64,000 nucleotides of DNA from Eubacterium_G segne (GTDB lineage: Bacteria; Bacillota; Clostridia; Lachnospirales; Lachnospiraceae), in assembly GCF_014287775.1 (NCBI RefSeq), contig NZ_JACOOZ010000011.1, positions 42,229 to 106,228 on the forward strand. The letters are read 5' to 3'. Below are positions 8,898-16,204 of this stretch, in pieces (position 1 is the first letter of the stretch; each line of letters opens with the position of its first letter). A program made the translations under genes and the position numbers. The notes below the pieces were generated by a model. It made no database searches and had not been told where the DNA came from. It worked only from the letters and a program-made list of their open reading frames with translations.

Positions 8898-10067
8898 ATG
8901 GCTATCGAAAAGTTTATCGAATCTATTCCCGTTGGTCCACTTGCCATCGTAGCATTATCAGGAAGTAAGGCATTAGGAGAAACTGTTGATGCTTACATTT
9001 CTGATTGGAGAAGTGAAAGAGTCGAAGCAAAAGAATCACCTATTACATTTAAAGGTTATGTTAAGGATTCATACCTGTTAGATGTAAGCACACCAAGATT
9101 TGGTACAGGTGAAGCAAAATGTACCTTAAAAGACACAGTTCGTGGTTGCGACCTCTATATTATCGATGATGTTACTAATTACAGCATTGAGTATACTGTT
9201 TGTGGTCAAAAGAACCATATGTCTCCTGATGACCACTATGCAGACATTAAGAGAGTTATTGCCGCTGCTGCAGGTAAGGCAAAAAAAATTACTGTTATTA
9301 TGCCTTTCTTATATGAAAGCAGACAGCACAGACGTACTTCCAGAGAATCTATGGATTGTGCAGTTATGTTACAGGAACTTGTTAATATGGGAGTTGATAA
9401 TATTCTTACTTTCGATGCCCATGACCCACGAGTTAACAATGCTATTCCTATTCACGGTTTTGAGTCAATTATGCCAACATATCAGTTCATTAAAAATCTT
9501 TTAAGAAATGTTGACGATTTGCAGTTAGATTCAGATCATTTAATGGTTATAAGCCCTGATGAAGGTGCTATGGGAAGAGTTGTATACTTCGCCAACGTAC
9601 TTGGTATTAATATGGGTATGTTCTATAAGCGTCGTGATTATACTACTATTGTAGATGGAAGAAATCCTATTGTAGCTCATGAATATTTAGGCGAATCAGT
9701 AGAAGGAAAGGATGTTCTTATTATTGATGATATGATTTCATCCGGTGACAGTATGTTAGATGTTGCAAGCCAGTTAAAAAAACGTAAAGCAAAGAGAGTT
9801 TTTGTTGCATCAACCTTTGGTCTCTTTACAAACGGTTTGGAAAAATTTGATAAAGCCTATGAAGATGGTCTTATTTACAGAGTAATGACTACAAACTGCA
9901 TTTACCAGACTCCTGAACTTTTGTCAAAAGAATGGTACATCAGTGTAGACGTTGCAAAATACACAGCCCTATTTATTGACAGATTAAACCACGATTCTTC
10001 AATTAGCGATTTATTAGATCCTGTTGAGCGTATCAACAAACGTGTTAATGAATATGGAAACAGATAG
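8898..10067 (+). CDS. prs: Ribose-phosphate pyrophosphokinase
   Basis: The enzyme makes PRPP from ribose-5-phosphate and ATP, feeding purine, pyrimidine, histidine, tryptophan and NAD synthesis. The 389-residue protein is longer than the usual 310-320 residues, with extra sequence in the N-terminal half and at the C-terminus. It retains the flexible-loop region ESRQHRRTSRESMD near residues 136-149, LTFDAHDP near residues 171-178 with the metal-site aspartate and histidine, and the PRPP-binding loop LIIDDMISSGDSMLD near residues 274-288. GAAGGAGAG precedes the ATG. A strong terminator ends the operon with the two helicase-loader genes. Confidence 0.93.
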   Translation: MAIEKFIESIPVGPLAIVALSGSKALGETVDAYISDWRSERVEAKESPITFKGYVKDSYLLDVSTPRFGTGEAKCTLKDTVRGCDLYIIDDVTNYSIEYTVCGQKNHMSPDDHYADIKRVIAAAAGKAKKITVIMPFLYESRQHRRTSRESMDCAVMLQELVNMGVDNILTFDAHDPRVNNAIPIHGFESIMPTYQFIKNLLRNVDDLQLDSDHLMVISPDEGAMGRVVYFANVLGINMGMFYKRRDYTTIVDGRNPIVAHEYLGESVEGKDVLIIDDMISSGDSMLDVASQLKKRKAKRVFVASTFGLFTNGLEKFDKAYEDGLIYRVMTTNCIYQTPELLSKEWYISVDVAKYTALFIDRLNHDSSISDLLDPVERINKRVNEYGNR

Positions 10068-10080
10068 TTAAAGTTTATTT

Positions 10081-10117
10081 AAAAAGATTGCTACTATTTT
10101 GGTAGCAATCTTTTTTT
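10081..10117 (+). terminator. Terminator after prs
   Basis: AAAAAGATTGCTAC pairs with GGTAGCAATCTTTTT around a short loop and runs into a seven-T tract. It lies just upstream of the convergent nuclease gene's stop codon. Confidence 0.92.
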
Positions 10118-10134
10118 GTCTTTATATCTTATTT

Positions 10135-11109
10135 TTAAGCCGGCTGCCTCTGGGCAAGCTGTCTTTTTAACTCCTCTATTTCTTTTTCATATCTTTTACG
10201 TTCTTTTTCTATCTGACTTTGCTTTTCGTTCAGCTGTTTTTGTTTTTCGTCCAGTTTCTCCTGCATCACCTTACGTTCAGCTTCTCTTCCTCTTACTTCT
10301 CCGCTCATTCTTGCATCCTTCATCATATCATCAATCGCCTTACACATATCCTGCTTTTCCTCCTTCTCTTCAATCTTTATGTTAATGTTTGCACATTCCC
10401 TTATTACCACCATGGCATCCCTTTCCATGTTTGAGTATACACCATGCTTCTCTTTTAATAAGTAATTCATCTTCTCCTTATCCCCTGATGCCTTCATAAA
10501 TTCTATTATGTACCTAAAATCCGACATAAACTTTTCGGAGTTGTTAATCTCATGGGGATCTATGAGATTAATCCTGTAATCCGGAATTAATTTTAATATT
10601 TCCTTATCATCAATACTTAACATTTCGTGAAGACTTCTTGGACCGTCCCATGGTCTGTCTCCAAAATATACCGTCAGGGTTATTATTCCGGCTATCTTAT
10701 CTTCTTTCTTAAGCCCTGACAAAAATTCACTGCTACCTCTCAGTTTTCTCTTTCTTCTGTTTTCTTTCGACTTTCTCTCCACCTGGTCGGCGTACCCCAT
10801 GAAATCATACAGGCCGTTTCTTACCGGCTGGGCATAATGTACATTGGATGCGTTTTCAATTCCCAAAAGCATGTAAACGATATTTCCGCTTTTCTTTATG
10901 ACACACATCTTTTCCAAGTCCCTTACTCTGTCCCTTGTAATTAACTTTCCATTCTCCCCTTCCATTAATAACAGTTCCTCTGCACTGATTTCCTTTAACA
11001 TGTCATGTTTTATAATCTGCCTTCCCCCATATATGGCATAGTTAAACACATCTGCAAATCTCACGTTATCTGACATGTACTTTTTGGTTGCTATATCCTT
11101 TTTTCTCAT
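10135..11109 (-). CDS. Rpn/PD-(D/E)XK nuclease family protein
   Basis: A 324-residue protein resembling the Rpn (recombination-promoting nuclease) family, often labelled PD-(D/E)XK transposase. Recognisable parts are RFADVFNYAIYGGRQIIKHD near residues 17-36, YMLLGIENAS, and the TVYFGDRPWDGPRSLHEML segment near residues 165-183 that is typical of this family in Lachnospiraceae. The C-terminal 60 residues are a charged coiled coil with KQLNEKQSQIEKERKRYEKE-like heptads, suggesting oligomerisation. Known Rpn proteins act as DNA endonucleases that stimulate RecA-independent recombination; some act in phage defence. The gene stands alone and its leader contains two overlapping inverted repeats, one covering the ribosome binding site. 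Confidence 0.82.
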   Translation of the reverse strand: MRKKDIATKKYMSDNVRFADVFNYAIYGGRQIIKHDMLKEISAEELLLMEGENGKLITRDRVRDLEKMCVIKKSGNIVYMLLGIENASNVHYAQPVRNGLYDFMGYADQVERKSKENRRKRKLRGSSEFLSGLKKEDKIAGIITLTVYFGDRPWDGPRSLHEMLSIDDKEILKLIPDYRINLIDPHEINNSEKFMSDFRYIIEFMKASGDKEKMNYLLKEKHGVYSNMERDAMVVIRECANINIKIEEKEEKQDMCKAIDDMMKDARMSGEVRGREAERKVMQEKLDEKQKQLNEKQSQIEKERKRYEKEIEELKRQLAQRQPA

Positions 11110-11112
11110 ATA

Positions 11113-11144
11113 ACACCTCGCTTTCTTTTAATATTTCGAGGTGT
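11113..11144 (-). promoter_or_regulatory. Hairpin that would hide the Rpn gene's ribosome binding site
   Basis: In the predicted mRNA, ACACCUCG at 11144-11137 is perfectly complementary to CGAGGUGU at 11120-11113, which contains the GAGGUG Shine-Dalgarno sequence 4 bases before the AUG. The 16-base loop is AT-rich. The left arm is shared with a second, larger inverted repeat, so the two pairings exclude each other. Confidence 0.6.
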
Positions 11145-11183
11145 ATACTATTAGTTTTTCTTAATCTCTTTATAGTATACACC
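11140..11183. repeat. 12-bp perfect inverted repeat upstream of the Rpn gene
   Basis: GGTGTATACTAT at 11140-11151 is the exact inverse of ATAGTATACACC at 11172-11183, with a 20-base spacer. One arm contains the predicted -10 box, so it may be an operator as well as an RNA stem. Confidence 0.7.
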
Positions 11184-11202
11184 GGATATAAAAAAAATAC
11201 AA
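11174..11202 (-). promoter_or_regulatory. Putative Rpn gene promoter
   Basis: On the minus strand, TTGTAT at 11202-11197 and TATACT at 11179-11174 are separated by 17 bases. The -10 box lies in an arm of the 12-bp inverted repeat. From 11203 to 11372 I see only AT-rich sequence. Confidence 0.5.
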
Positions 11203-11372
11203 TAGCGAGCCGAAAAATCCCACTCTAATCCTCACATCATAGTATTTTGTTTACATCTTGCATTTATTATATTACATATATTTCGTTGTGTTGTCAAGTT
11301 ATTTTTGTTCATTTTCTTTATTTTATATCAATATATGCATTTTATGTGCCTTTTATTTTATTTTCACAATAA

Positions 11373-11405
11373 CAAAAACCTCCAGCGACTTGTATCACTG
11401 AAGGT
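11373..11405 (-). terminator. Terminator after the YhaN-like gene
   Basis: On the minus strand ACCTTCAGTGA pairs with TCGCTGGAGGT over 11 bp including wobble pairs, followed by TTTTTG. It lies 14 bases beyond the stop codon. Confidence 0.85.
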
Positions 11406-11418
11406 TTGATTTCTTATT

Positions 11419-13320
11419 TTATAATTTTATAAAATTGTGATGTATTTTCAACTTATCCGCCATTACTTTTTCTCTGGTATGGCAGGAGAAAATAATAACC
11501 TGTTCCATGCTTTCAGCCATAAACTTCATTGTGTTGCCCATACGTTTATTATCATACATAACAAAGGCATCATCTAAAAGAATCGGCTTCTTATCTTTCT
11601 CAAAAATAATGTCAGCTGCTGCAAGACGAAGCGCCATATATATCTGCTCCACCGTTCCTTTACTAAGCTTAGATGCAGGAATTAGTGATTTTTTACCATT
11701 AATGGAAATGTTTAATCTGTCATCTATAGAAAGATTATCATATTTTCCATTGGTAATCTCCGACATATAAAAGGACGCCTTTTCATTTAACTTCTTTCCA
11801 AAGCTGTTTCTAATTTCAGTAGCTATTTTTTCAATATTTGTCTTTGCCTCTTCAATGGCATCAATTTCAAACTTTGCTTTTTTAATAACTTCAAGTCTGT
11901 GATTTGATTCATTAATTCTTGCTTCAACTTCAATATCTTTTTCTTTTTTCTGCTCCAAAATCCAGTTAGCCTTGGAAATAGCCTCATTCAATTCCCTCTC
12001 CTGCTGCTCTATTTCCTTAAGCTCATCGCTACAATCTTCTGAATTTACTTCCTTTTCCTCTTCTGCCTTTATCAACTCCTGTGTTGCCTCAAGGGCATCT
12101 TTTTTGCTGTCAATCTGATGCATACAATAAGTTTCCTCATGCTTTGCCGCATCTAACTTGTCCAGTACCAGCTTAAGCTCTTTCAGGCTTTCAATTTTCT
12201 TATTGCGTTTCTTTTTGTTAACAAAAAACTTTACAACAGATAAAATCAGACACACGCCTGCCAGTCCTAAGCAAATCGCAGGCTTCATCCAATATTCCCC
12301 TACATATAACAAATCAACATTGCCAACGGTAAAGCCAATTGCTGCCCCAATAAATGCCATGGTAAGAATTATAAACACAATCGGTATATTGCTTCTGTTT
12401 ACAACCTTATCTGTAAGCATATCCATGGTCTCCCAATTATCAATACCCTTGCTTTTTAATTCATTTTCCAATGACTGCTTATGGGATTTTATCTGCTCTA
12501 ACATAGAGTTATACTTTTCAAGCTCCGTGGTATATGACAAAACCTCCTGATAAAGATTCTCTTTTCTCTCATTTTGCCTTGCCAGTTCCTCCAGCCTTTT
12601 GGCATCCCTTGCAGACAAATCCTTTTTCTTTTCCTGAAGACGTGCCACAGACTCCTTTTTCTGTTCAATAGAGGCAATAATTGTGTGCTGTTCTCTTTCT
12701 GACAACTCCAATGTATCCTCGTCATCTCTTATATATCTGCGGATTTCATCCTCTTCTCCAATTTTATTTTCAGAAATAATCTTTCTTTTTTCGGTATTTA
12801 ACTCCTCAAAAGCCTCTTTTATATTAATTTCCATAGACTTTGTGGAACCAAGATTAGCTGCATAATTTTTCAGTATATTCTCCAGTTCCTTGTCAGTAAC
12901 GCTGCCTAGCTGGCTTATGCTAATGGTATTGTAATAACAGCTTTCATCCAGTCCCGCAAACAGTTCATCTATTTGTTCCTGAGATAATTCAATACCTAAA
13001 TCCTCATTTATTACCTTAAAGCTCTTATTTTCCTTACTAAAATTGCGCTCTATACGATAGTTCACTCCATCGCTTTCAATTCCCATGGTTCCCTGATAAT
13101 TAGAAGGATTGTCCCATGGCTGGTATTTAGAATAGGTATCTTTAGCACTTGCCTTTCCTCTTTGCTTTTCAATTCCAAAAAGCATACCTCTTATAAAGGT
13201 GTGAAGAGTGGTTTTCCCTGCCTCATTTTCACCATATATAATATTAAGTCCCGGCTCAAGAGATATATATTTATGATTAAATTTACCAAAATTCGTCAAC
13301 TGTATATCTTTTATAATCAT
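11419..13320 (-). CDS. SbcC/YhaN-like AAA ATPase with coiled coil
   Basis: A 633-residue ATPase of the SMC/SbcC/YhaN type that probably works with the upstream nuclease in DNA repair or end processing. Residues 1-60 give the N-terminal half of the ATP site, with Walker A GENEAGKTTLHTF near residues 33-45. A long charged coiled coil follows. In its middle lie two hydrophobic segments (about residues 328-350 and 358-378), as in YhaN, which suggests membrane attachment. The C-terminal part has the ABC-like signature LSKGTVEQIYMALRLA near residues 567-582 and Walker B PILLDDAFVMYDN. Its ATG overlaps the stop of the nuclease gene by 4 bases. Confidence 0.88.
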   Translation of the reverse strand: MIIKDIQLTNFGKFNHKYISLEPGLNIIYGENEAGKTTLHTFIRGMLFGIEKQRGKASAKDTYSKYQPWDNPSNYQGTMGIESDGVNYRIERNFSKENKSFKVINEDLGIELSQEQIDELFAGLDESCYYNTISISQLGSVTDKELENILKNYAANLGSTKSMEINIKEAFEELNTEKRKIISENKIGEEDEIRRYIRDDEDTLELSEREQHTIIASIEQKKESVARLQEKKKDLSARDAKRLEELARQNERKENLYQEVLSYTTELEKYNSMLEQIKSHKQSLENELKSKGIDNWETMDMLTDKVVNRSNIPIVFIILTMAFIGAAIGFTVGNVDLLYVGEYWMKPAICLGLAGVCLILSVVKFFVNKKKRNKKIESLKELKLVLDKLDAAKHEETYCMHQIDSKKDALEATQELIKAEEEKEVNSEDCSDELKEIEQQERELNEAISKANWILEQKKEKDIEVEARINESNHRLEVIKKAKFEIDAIEEAKTNIEKIATEIRNSFGKKLNEKASFYMSEITNGKYDNLSIDDRLNISINGKKSLIPASKLSKGTVEQIYMALRLAAADIIFEKDKKPILLDDAFVMYDNKRMGNTMKFMAESMEQVIIFSCHTREKVMADKLKIHHNFIKL

Positions 13321-14381
13321 ACCTTACCCTCCATAGCCTGTGATAAAGCTTTTGTGCCATAATAAAGTGCCTTCTGCTGCAACGGATTTAATGGTTCCTT
13401 ATCTAAATACTGACCAATAAACATTCCAAGAATATTATCCTTATTGTCGGCATACATTTCCTCAAAATCAAAATCCGGAATTGTTTCATCAATAACAGTT
13501 ACTATATTGCCACAATCCATTACGTCTTTTATGCTTATTTCAAATTCAGGATCCCTGTAACCGTTAAATGTTACACGGTACATGTTATCCTTTCCTCTTT
13601 CATTAAAAATGTCGGAAAGTCTGTGTCTGATTTCCATATTTGTAGCATTCGGCGTTACCGTAAAGTCCAAATCAACATACTGTCTTTTAGAAAATGGCAC
13701 AAATTCAAACTCCAGACCTTTCTTGTCCACTTCTCCGTATATATAGCCACGCTCACCTGTATCATTCACATCAATAGGCTCTAAGGAACCACAATAAGCC
13801 ATTTTGTACTTTTCATCCATAAACGGCTTGTGAATATGTCCCATTGCCACGTAGTCAAATCCTGACATTGCCACTCTCTTTTTATTAATCGGAATATGCT
13901 TTTCATCACCACCATGAGCCACCAGAATATTTATCATATCAGGTCTGTCCACAATAATGTGATCATACATTCCATCTGTTATTTCTGTCTGATGGTAGCT
14001 AAGTCCATAGACACATGCGTTAAGTTCCGAGATTTCCACTTTTTGAACATTCTCACTGCCTAGAAAAATAACATTATCACTCCACTTAAAGCCATCGTAA
14101 AATGACCCCTTTTTAATGGCATCATGATTTCCGGCACACAGCACTACTTTAGTTTCAGGTATTGTTGAAAAAAGATAGTCCACCTCTTTTAACTCCCTAA
14201 GCAATGGCTGTCTGTGAAACAAATCCCCGGCAATAATCAACATATCCACCGGCTGTGCTTTAATTTTCTTTATTAATCTCTCAAAAGTCTGCCAGATTTC
14301 ATCTCCACGGTTTTTTGCCCACTCTTTTCTGCTCTCCGGCATGGCTCCTAAATGAATATCTCCTGTATGAATAAAACGCAT
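13317..14381 (-). CDS. SbcD/YhaO-like DNA repair exonuclease
   Basis: A 354-residue calcineurin-type metallophosphoesterase of the SbcD/Mre11/YhaO group, expected to cut DNA ends or hairpins together with its ATPase partner. Motifs are visible in order: FIHTGDIHLGA (residues 3-13), LIIAGDLFHRQP (near 49), CAGNHDAIKKG (near 82), VAHGGDEKH (near 154) and AMGHIHKPF (near 179), giving the full set of two-metal ligands. A C-terminal capping region follows. The ATG at 14381 has GGGAGG upstream and a very good promoter. The overlapping ATPase gene downstream makes a two-gene operon. Confidence 0.92.
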   Translation of the reverse strand: MRFIHTGDIHLGAMPESRKEWAKNRGDEIWQTFERLIKKIKAQPVDMLIIAGDLFHRQPLLRELKEVDYLFSTIPETKVVLCAGNHDAIKKGSFYDGFKWSDNVIFLGSENVQKVEISELNACVYGLSYHQTEITDGMYDHIIVDRPDMINILVAHGGDEKHIPINKKRVAMSGFDYVAMGHIHKPFMDEKYKMAYCGSLEPIDVNDTGERGYIYGEVDKKGLEFEFVPFSKRQYVDLDFTVTPNATNMEIRHRLSDIFNERGKDNMYRVTFNGYRDPEFEISIKDVMDCGNIVTVIDETIPDFDFEEMYADNKDNILGMFIGQYLDKEPLNPLQQKALYYGTKALSQAMEGKV

Positions 14382-14411
14382 AGTCCCTCCCGAACTTTTT
14401 TACTATCTTTT

Positions 14412-14440
14412 AGTATAACATTAATGGATTTTTCGGTCAA
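14412..14440 (-). promoter_or_regulatory. Promoter of the yhaO/yhaN-like operon
   Basis: On the minus strand TTGACC at 14440-14435 and TATACT at 14417-14412 are separated by exactly 17 bases and lie about 30 bases before the start codon. Confidence 0.8.
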
Positions 14441-14507
14441 TTAATCAGAGAGATATGTTATGGTTTAATGAGAATAAAATATGAGTTTTAATATTTGCAT
14501 CCATAAC

Positions 14508-14541
14508 AAAGAGGCCATCCACTAATGTGAATGACCTCTTT
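14508..14541. terminator. Hairpin between convergently placed signals downstream of the broken cohesin gene
   Basis: AAAGAGGCCAT and ATGACCTCTTT form an 11-bp stem with one wobble pair. The downstream tail on the minus strand is only weakly T-rich, so function as a terminator for the surface-protein genes is likely but not certain. Confidence 0.55.
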
Positions 14542-14571
14542 ATTATATAATATTATGTTATTTTTATCCCA

Positions 14572-15125
14572 CTAAATAGTGTACTTAACCCATTTTTGTA
14601 CATTGCTTACAGAATCCGATTCCTGAATTTCTGAGGTGGACTCCTTTTGCTCTACCTTCTTAAATAAGTATGTGCATAACGATACTGAGTCTTGTAAGAT
14701 GCAACTACTGTCCTTGTACATTCATAATACCAGCATGGAGCACTTCCGTATAAATAGAAGAATCCTGCCGAATTAGAATTCTGGCTTCCTGTAATTGGCA
14801 AATCCTGACCATCCCATACAAACTTGCTTGGTGAACCGAATTTTCCCGGCTTGGTCATAACTAATGTGCTAAAAGCTTCCCCTGACTTTGCATCTGTCAA
14901 TGTAAGCTTGGAATCATATTCAACCCTAAGTACCGAGCCTAATATTCCCGGATTGTCCTTTATAGACACATTTACAGATACTGTAGAGCCGGGAATGGCA
15001 TTTTTCCCTTCTACACTAATAATAGCTGTTTTCCCTGTTGCAGCTTTTATGTCAACCACATTCGCCGGAAGCATAGAAAACATCATTGCTATTATCATCA
15101 ATAATGAAATGAGTTTTTTCTTCAT
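14572..15125 (-). pseudogene. Broken cohesin-like secreted protein
   Basis: The open frame from 15125 encodes a signal peptide (MKKKLISLLMIIAMMFSMLP and a following AxA-like site), then the first half of a cohesin-like beta-sandwich (VSVNVSIKDNPGILGSVLRV, KFVWDGQDLP). After about residue 115 it stops resembling a cohesin fold and turns into YKTQYRYAHTY, ending at 14652. Past that stop, a different frame stays open to a TAG at 14572 and reads FKKVEQKE followed by SDSVSNVQKWVKYTI. That tail, joined to YKTQYRY, resembles a C-terminal module I recall from other Lachnospiraceae surface proteins. I infer an internal deletion plus a frameshift. A short functional protein cannot be ruled out. It follows the intact paralogue after 15 bases. 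Confidence 0.6.
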
Positions 15126-15140
15126 AATTTATCTCCTGTG

Positions 15141-16031
15141 TTATTTTACATTTATACATCCATTTAAAATCTGTACATCTAATGACATTAAATTATTATC
15201 AACTATACTGTCATTTTCTCCATAAGAAATTTCTATTGAATGCTTTCCCTTTGGTGCTCTATCTGAAACGTCAAATGTTAAAATCATTATGTTTCCGTCC
15301 TTTATCTGGGAAGAATTAATTTCCGTTCCATCATATATGAATCTACAGCCACTTTCTAATACGCCTCCCGGGGTAAAGCTTAAAACTCCCTTTGTTGCCT
15401 CACCTTCCTGAACATCTTTAAGTTTCATAACTGATTCATCATATTTTATGGCAAATGACATTCCCAAAATTCCCGGATTGTTGTTTATATTAACTGCTAC
15501 CTTTACTGATTTAGCTCCTGCCTTTGTATCCACATTAGCTACACTAAAATAAGGCTTCGTTCTGTTAATGTTGTCAGTTGTTTCTTCCTGTTCATCTTTT
15601 TTAGTAGTCTCCGGCTCCTTTGTAGGTTCTTCCGGTTTAGTAGTAGGCTGCTGAACCGGTGTTGTAGGCGTCGGCTTTGCCGGCTCAGGCTTTGTTGGTG
15701 TAGGTTTTATTGGCTTTGGAGTTGGCTTTTTCTTTACTGTAACCTTGCACTTAAGAACCTTCTTTCCTACCTTGGCACTGATAGTAACCTTTCCGGCTTT
15801 CTTTGCCGTAACTACTCCTTTCTTTGAAACTGTCGCAATTTTTTTGTTACTGCTTTTCCATGTAACTTTTTTTGCATTTTTTACCTTTAATTTTTTCTTT
15901 TGTCCCACTTTTAAGGTTATTTTTTTATTGCTTAATTTTGGTGCCTTTTTTGCTTCGATTGTACTTACTGTAAGCAATGACATAACAAGAACTAAAGCAA
16001 CTAACCCAACTAATGATTTTCTTTTGTTCAT
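15141..16031 (-). CDS. Secreted protein with BIG2 Ig-like and cohesin-like domains
   Basis: From the ATG at 16031 the protein has 296 residues. A signal peptide is followed by a lysine-rich BIG2-type Ig-like domain (about residues 28-95, with KKVTWKSSNKKIATVSKKG), a Pro/Thr linker (about 100-155) with PTPKP and PTTKP runs, and a C-terminal cohesin-like domain (about 160-296) containing NINNNPGILGMSFAIKYDES. Cohesins bind dockerins in cellulosomes, but no dockerin or sortase signal is visible in this window, so a carbohydrate or protein-binding surface role is as likely. The ATG at 16031 has a perfect AAGGAGG site; the upstream in-frame ATG at 16052 has none. The broken paralogue lies directly downstream. 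Confidence 0.8.
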   Translation of the reverse strand: MNKRKSLVGLVALVLVMSLLTVSTIEAKKAPKLSNKKITLKVGQKKKLKVKNAKKVTWKSSNKKIATVSKKGVVTAKKAGKVTISAKVGKKVLKCKVTVKKKPTPKPIKPTPTKPEPAKPTPTTPVQQPTTKPEEPTKEPETTKKDEQEETTDNINRTKPYFSVANVDTKAGAKSVKVAVNINNNPGILGMSFAIKYDESVMKLKDVQEGEATKGVLSFTPGGVLESGCRFIYDGTEINSSQIKDGNIMILTFDVSDRAPKGKHSIEISYGENDSIVDNNLMSLDVQILNGCINVK

Positions 16032-16204
16032 GGTTTTCCTCCTTTTTATCATTAAACCGGATAACTACACTTTTTATAGAAAAAATTGTCACTTTCCAAT
16101 ATCTGTAAATAATTGTATCCCATTACATGCTATATTTCTACTTTATAATTGTTAATTTTGTTATATTTAATGCCTTTTTTTCACTTTATGTTTAAATATA
16201 TTTT

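Noticed and set aside
10135..11109. Insertion sequence, because of the family label transposase
   Set aside because: No terminal inverted repeats or target duplication flank the gene; the nearby inverted repeats belong to its leader.
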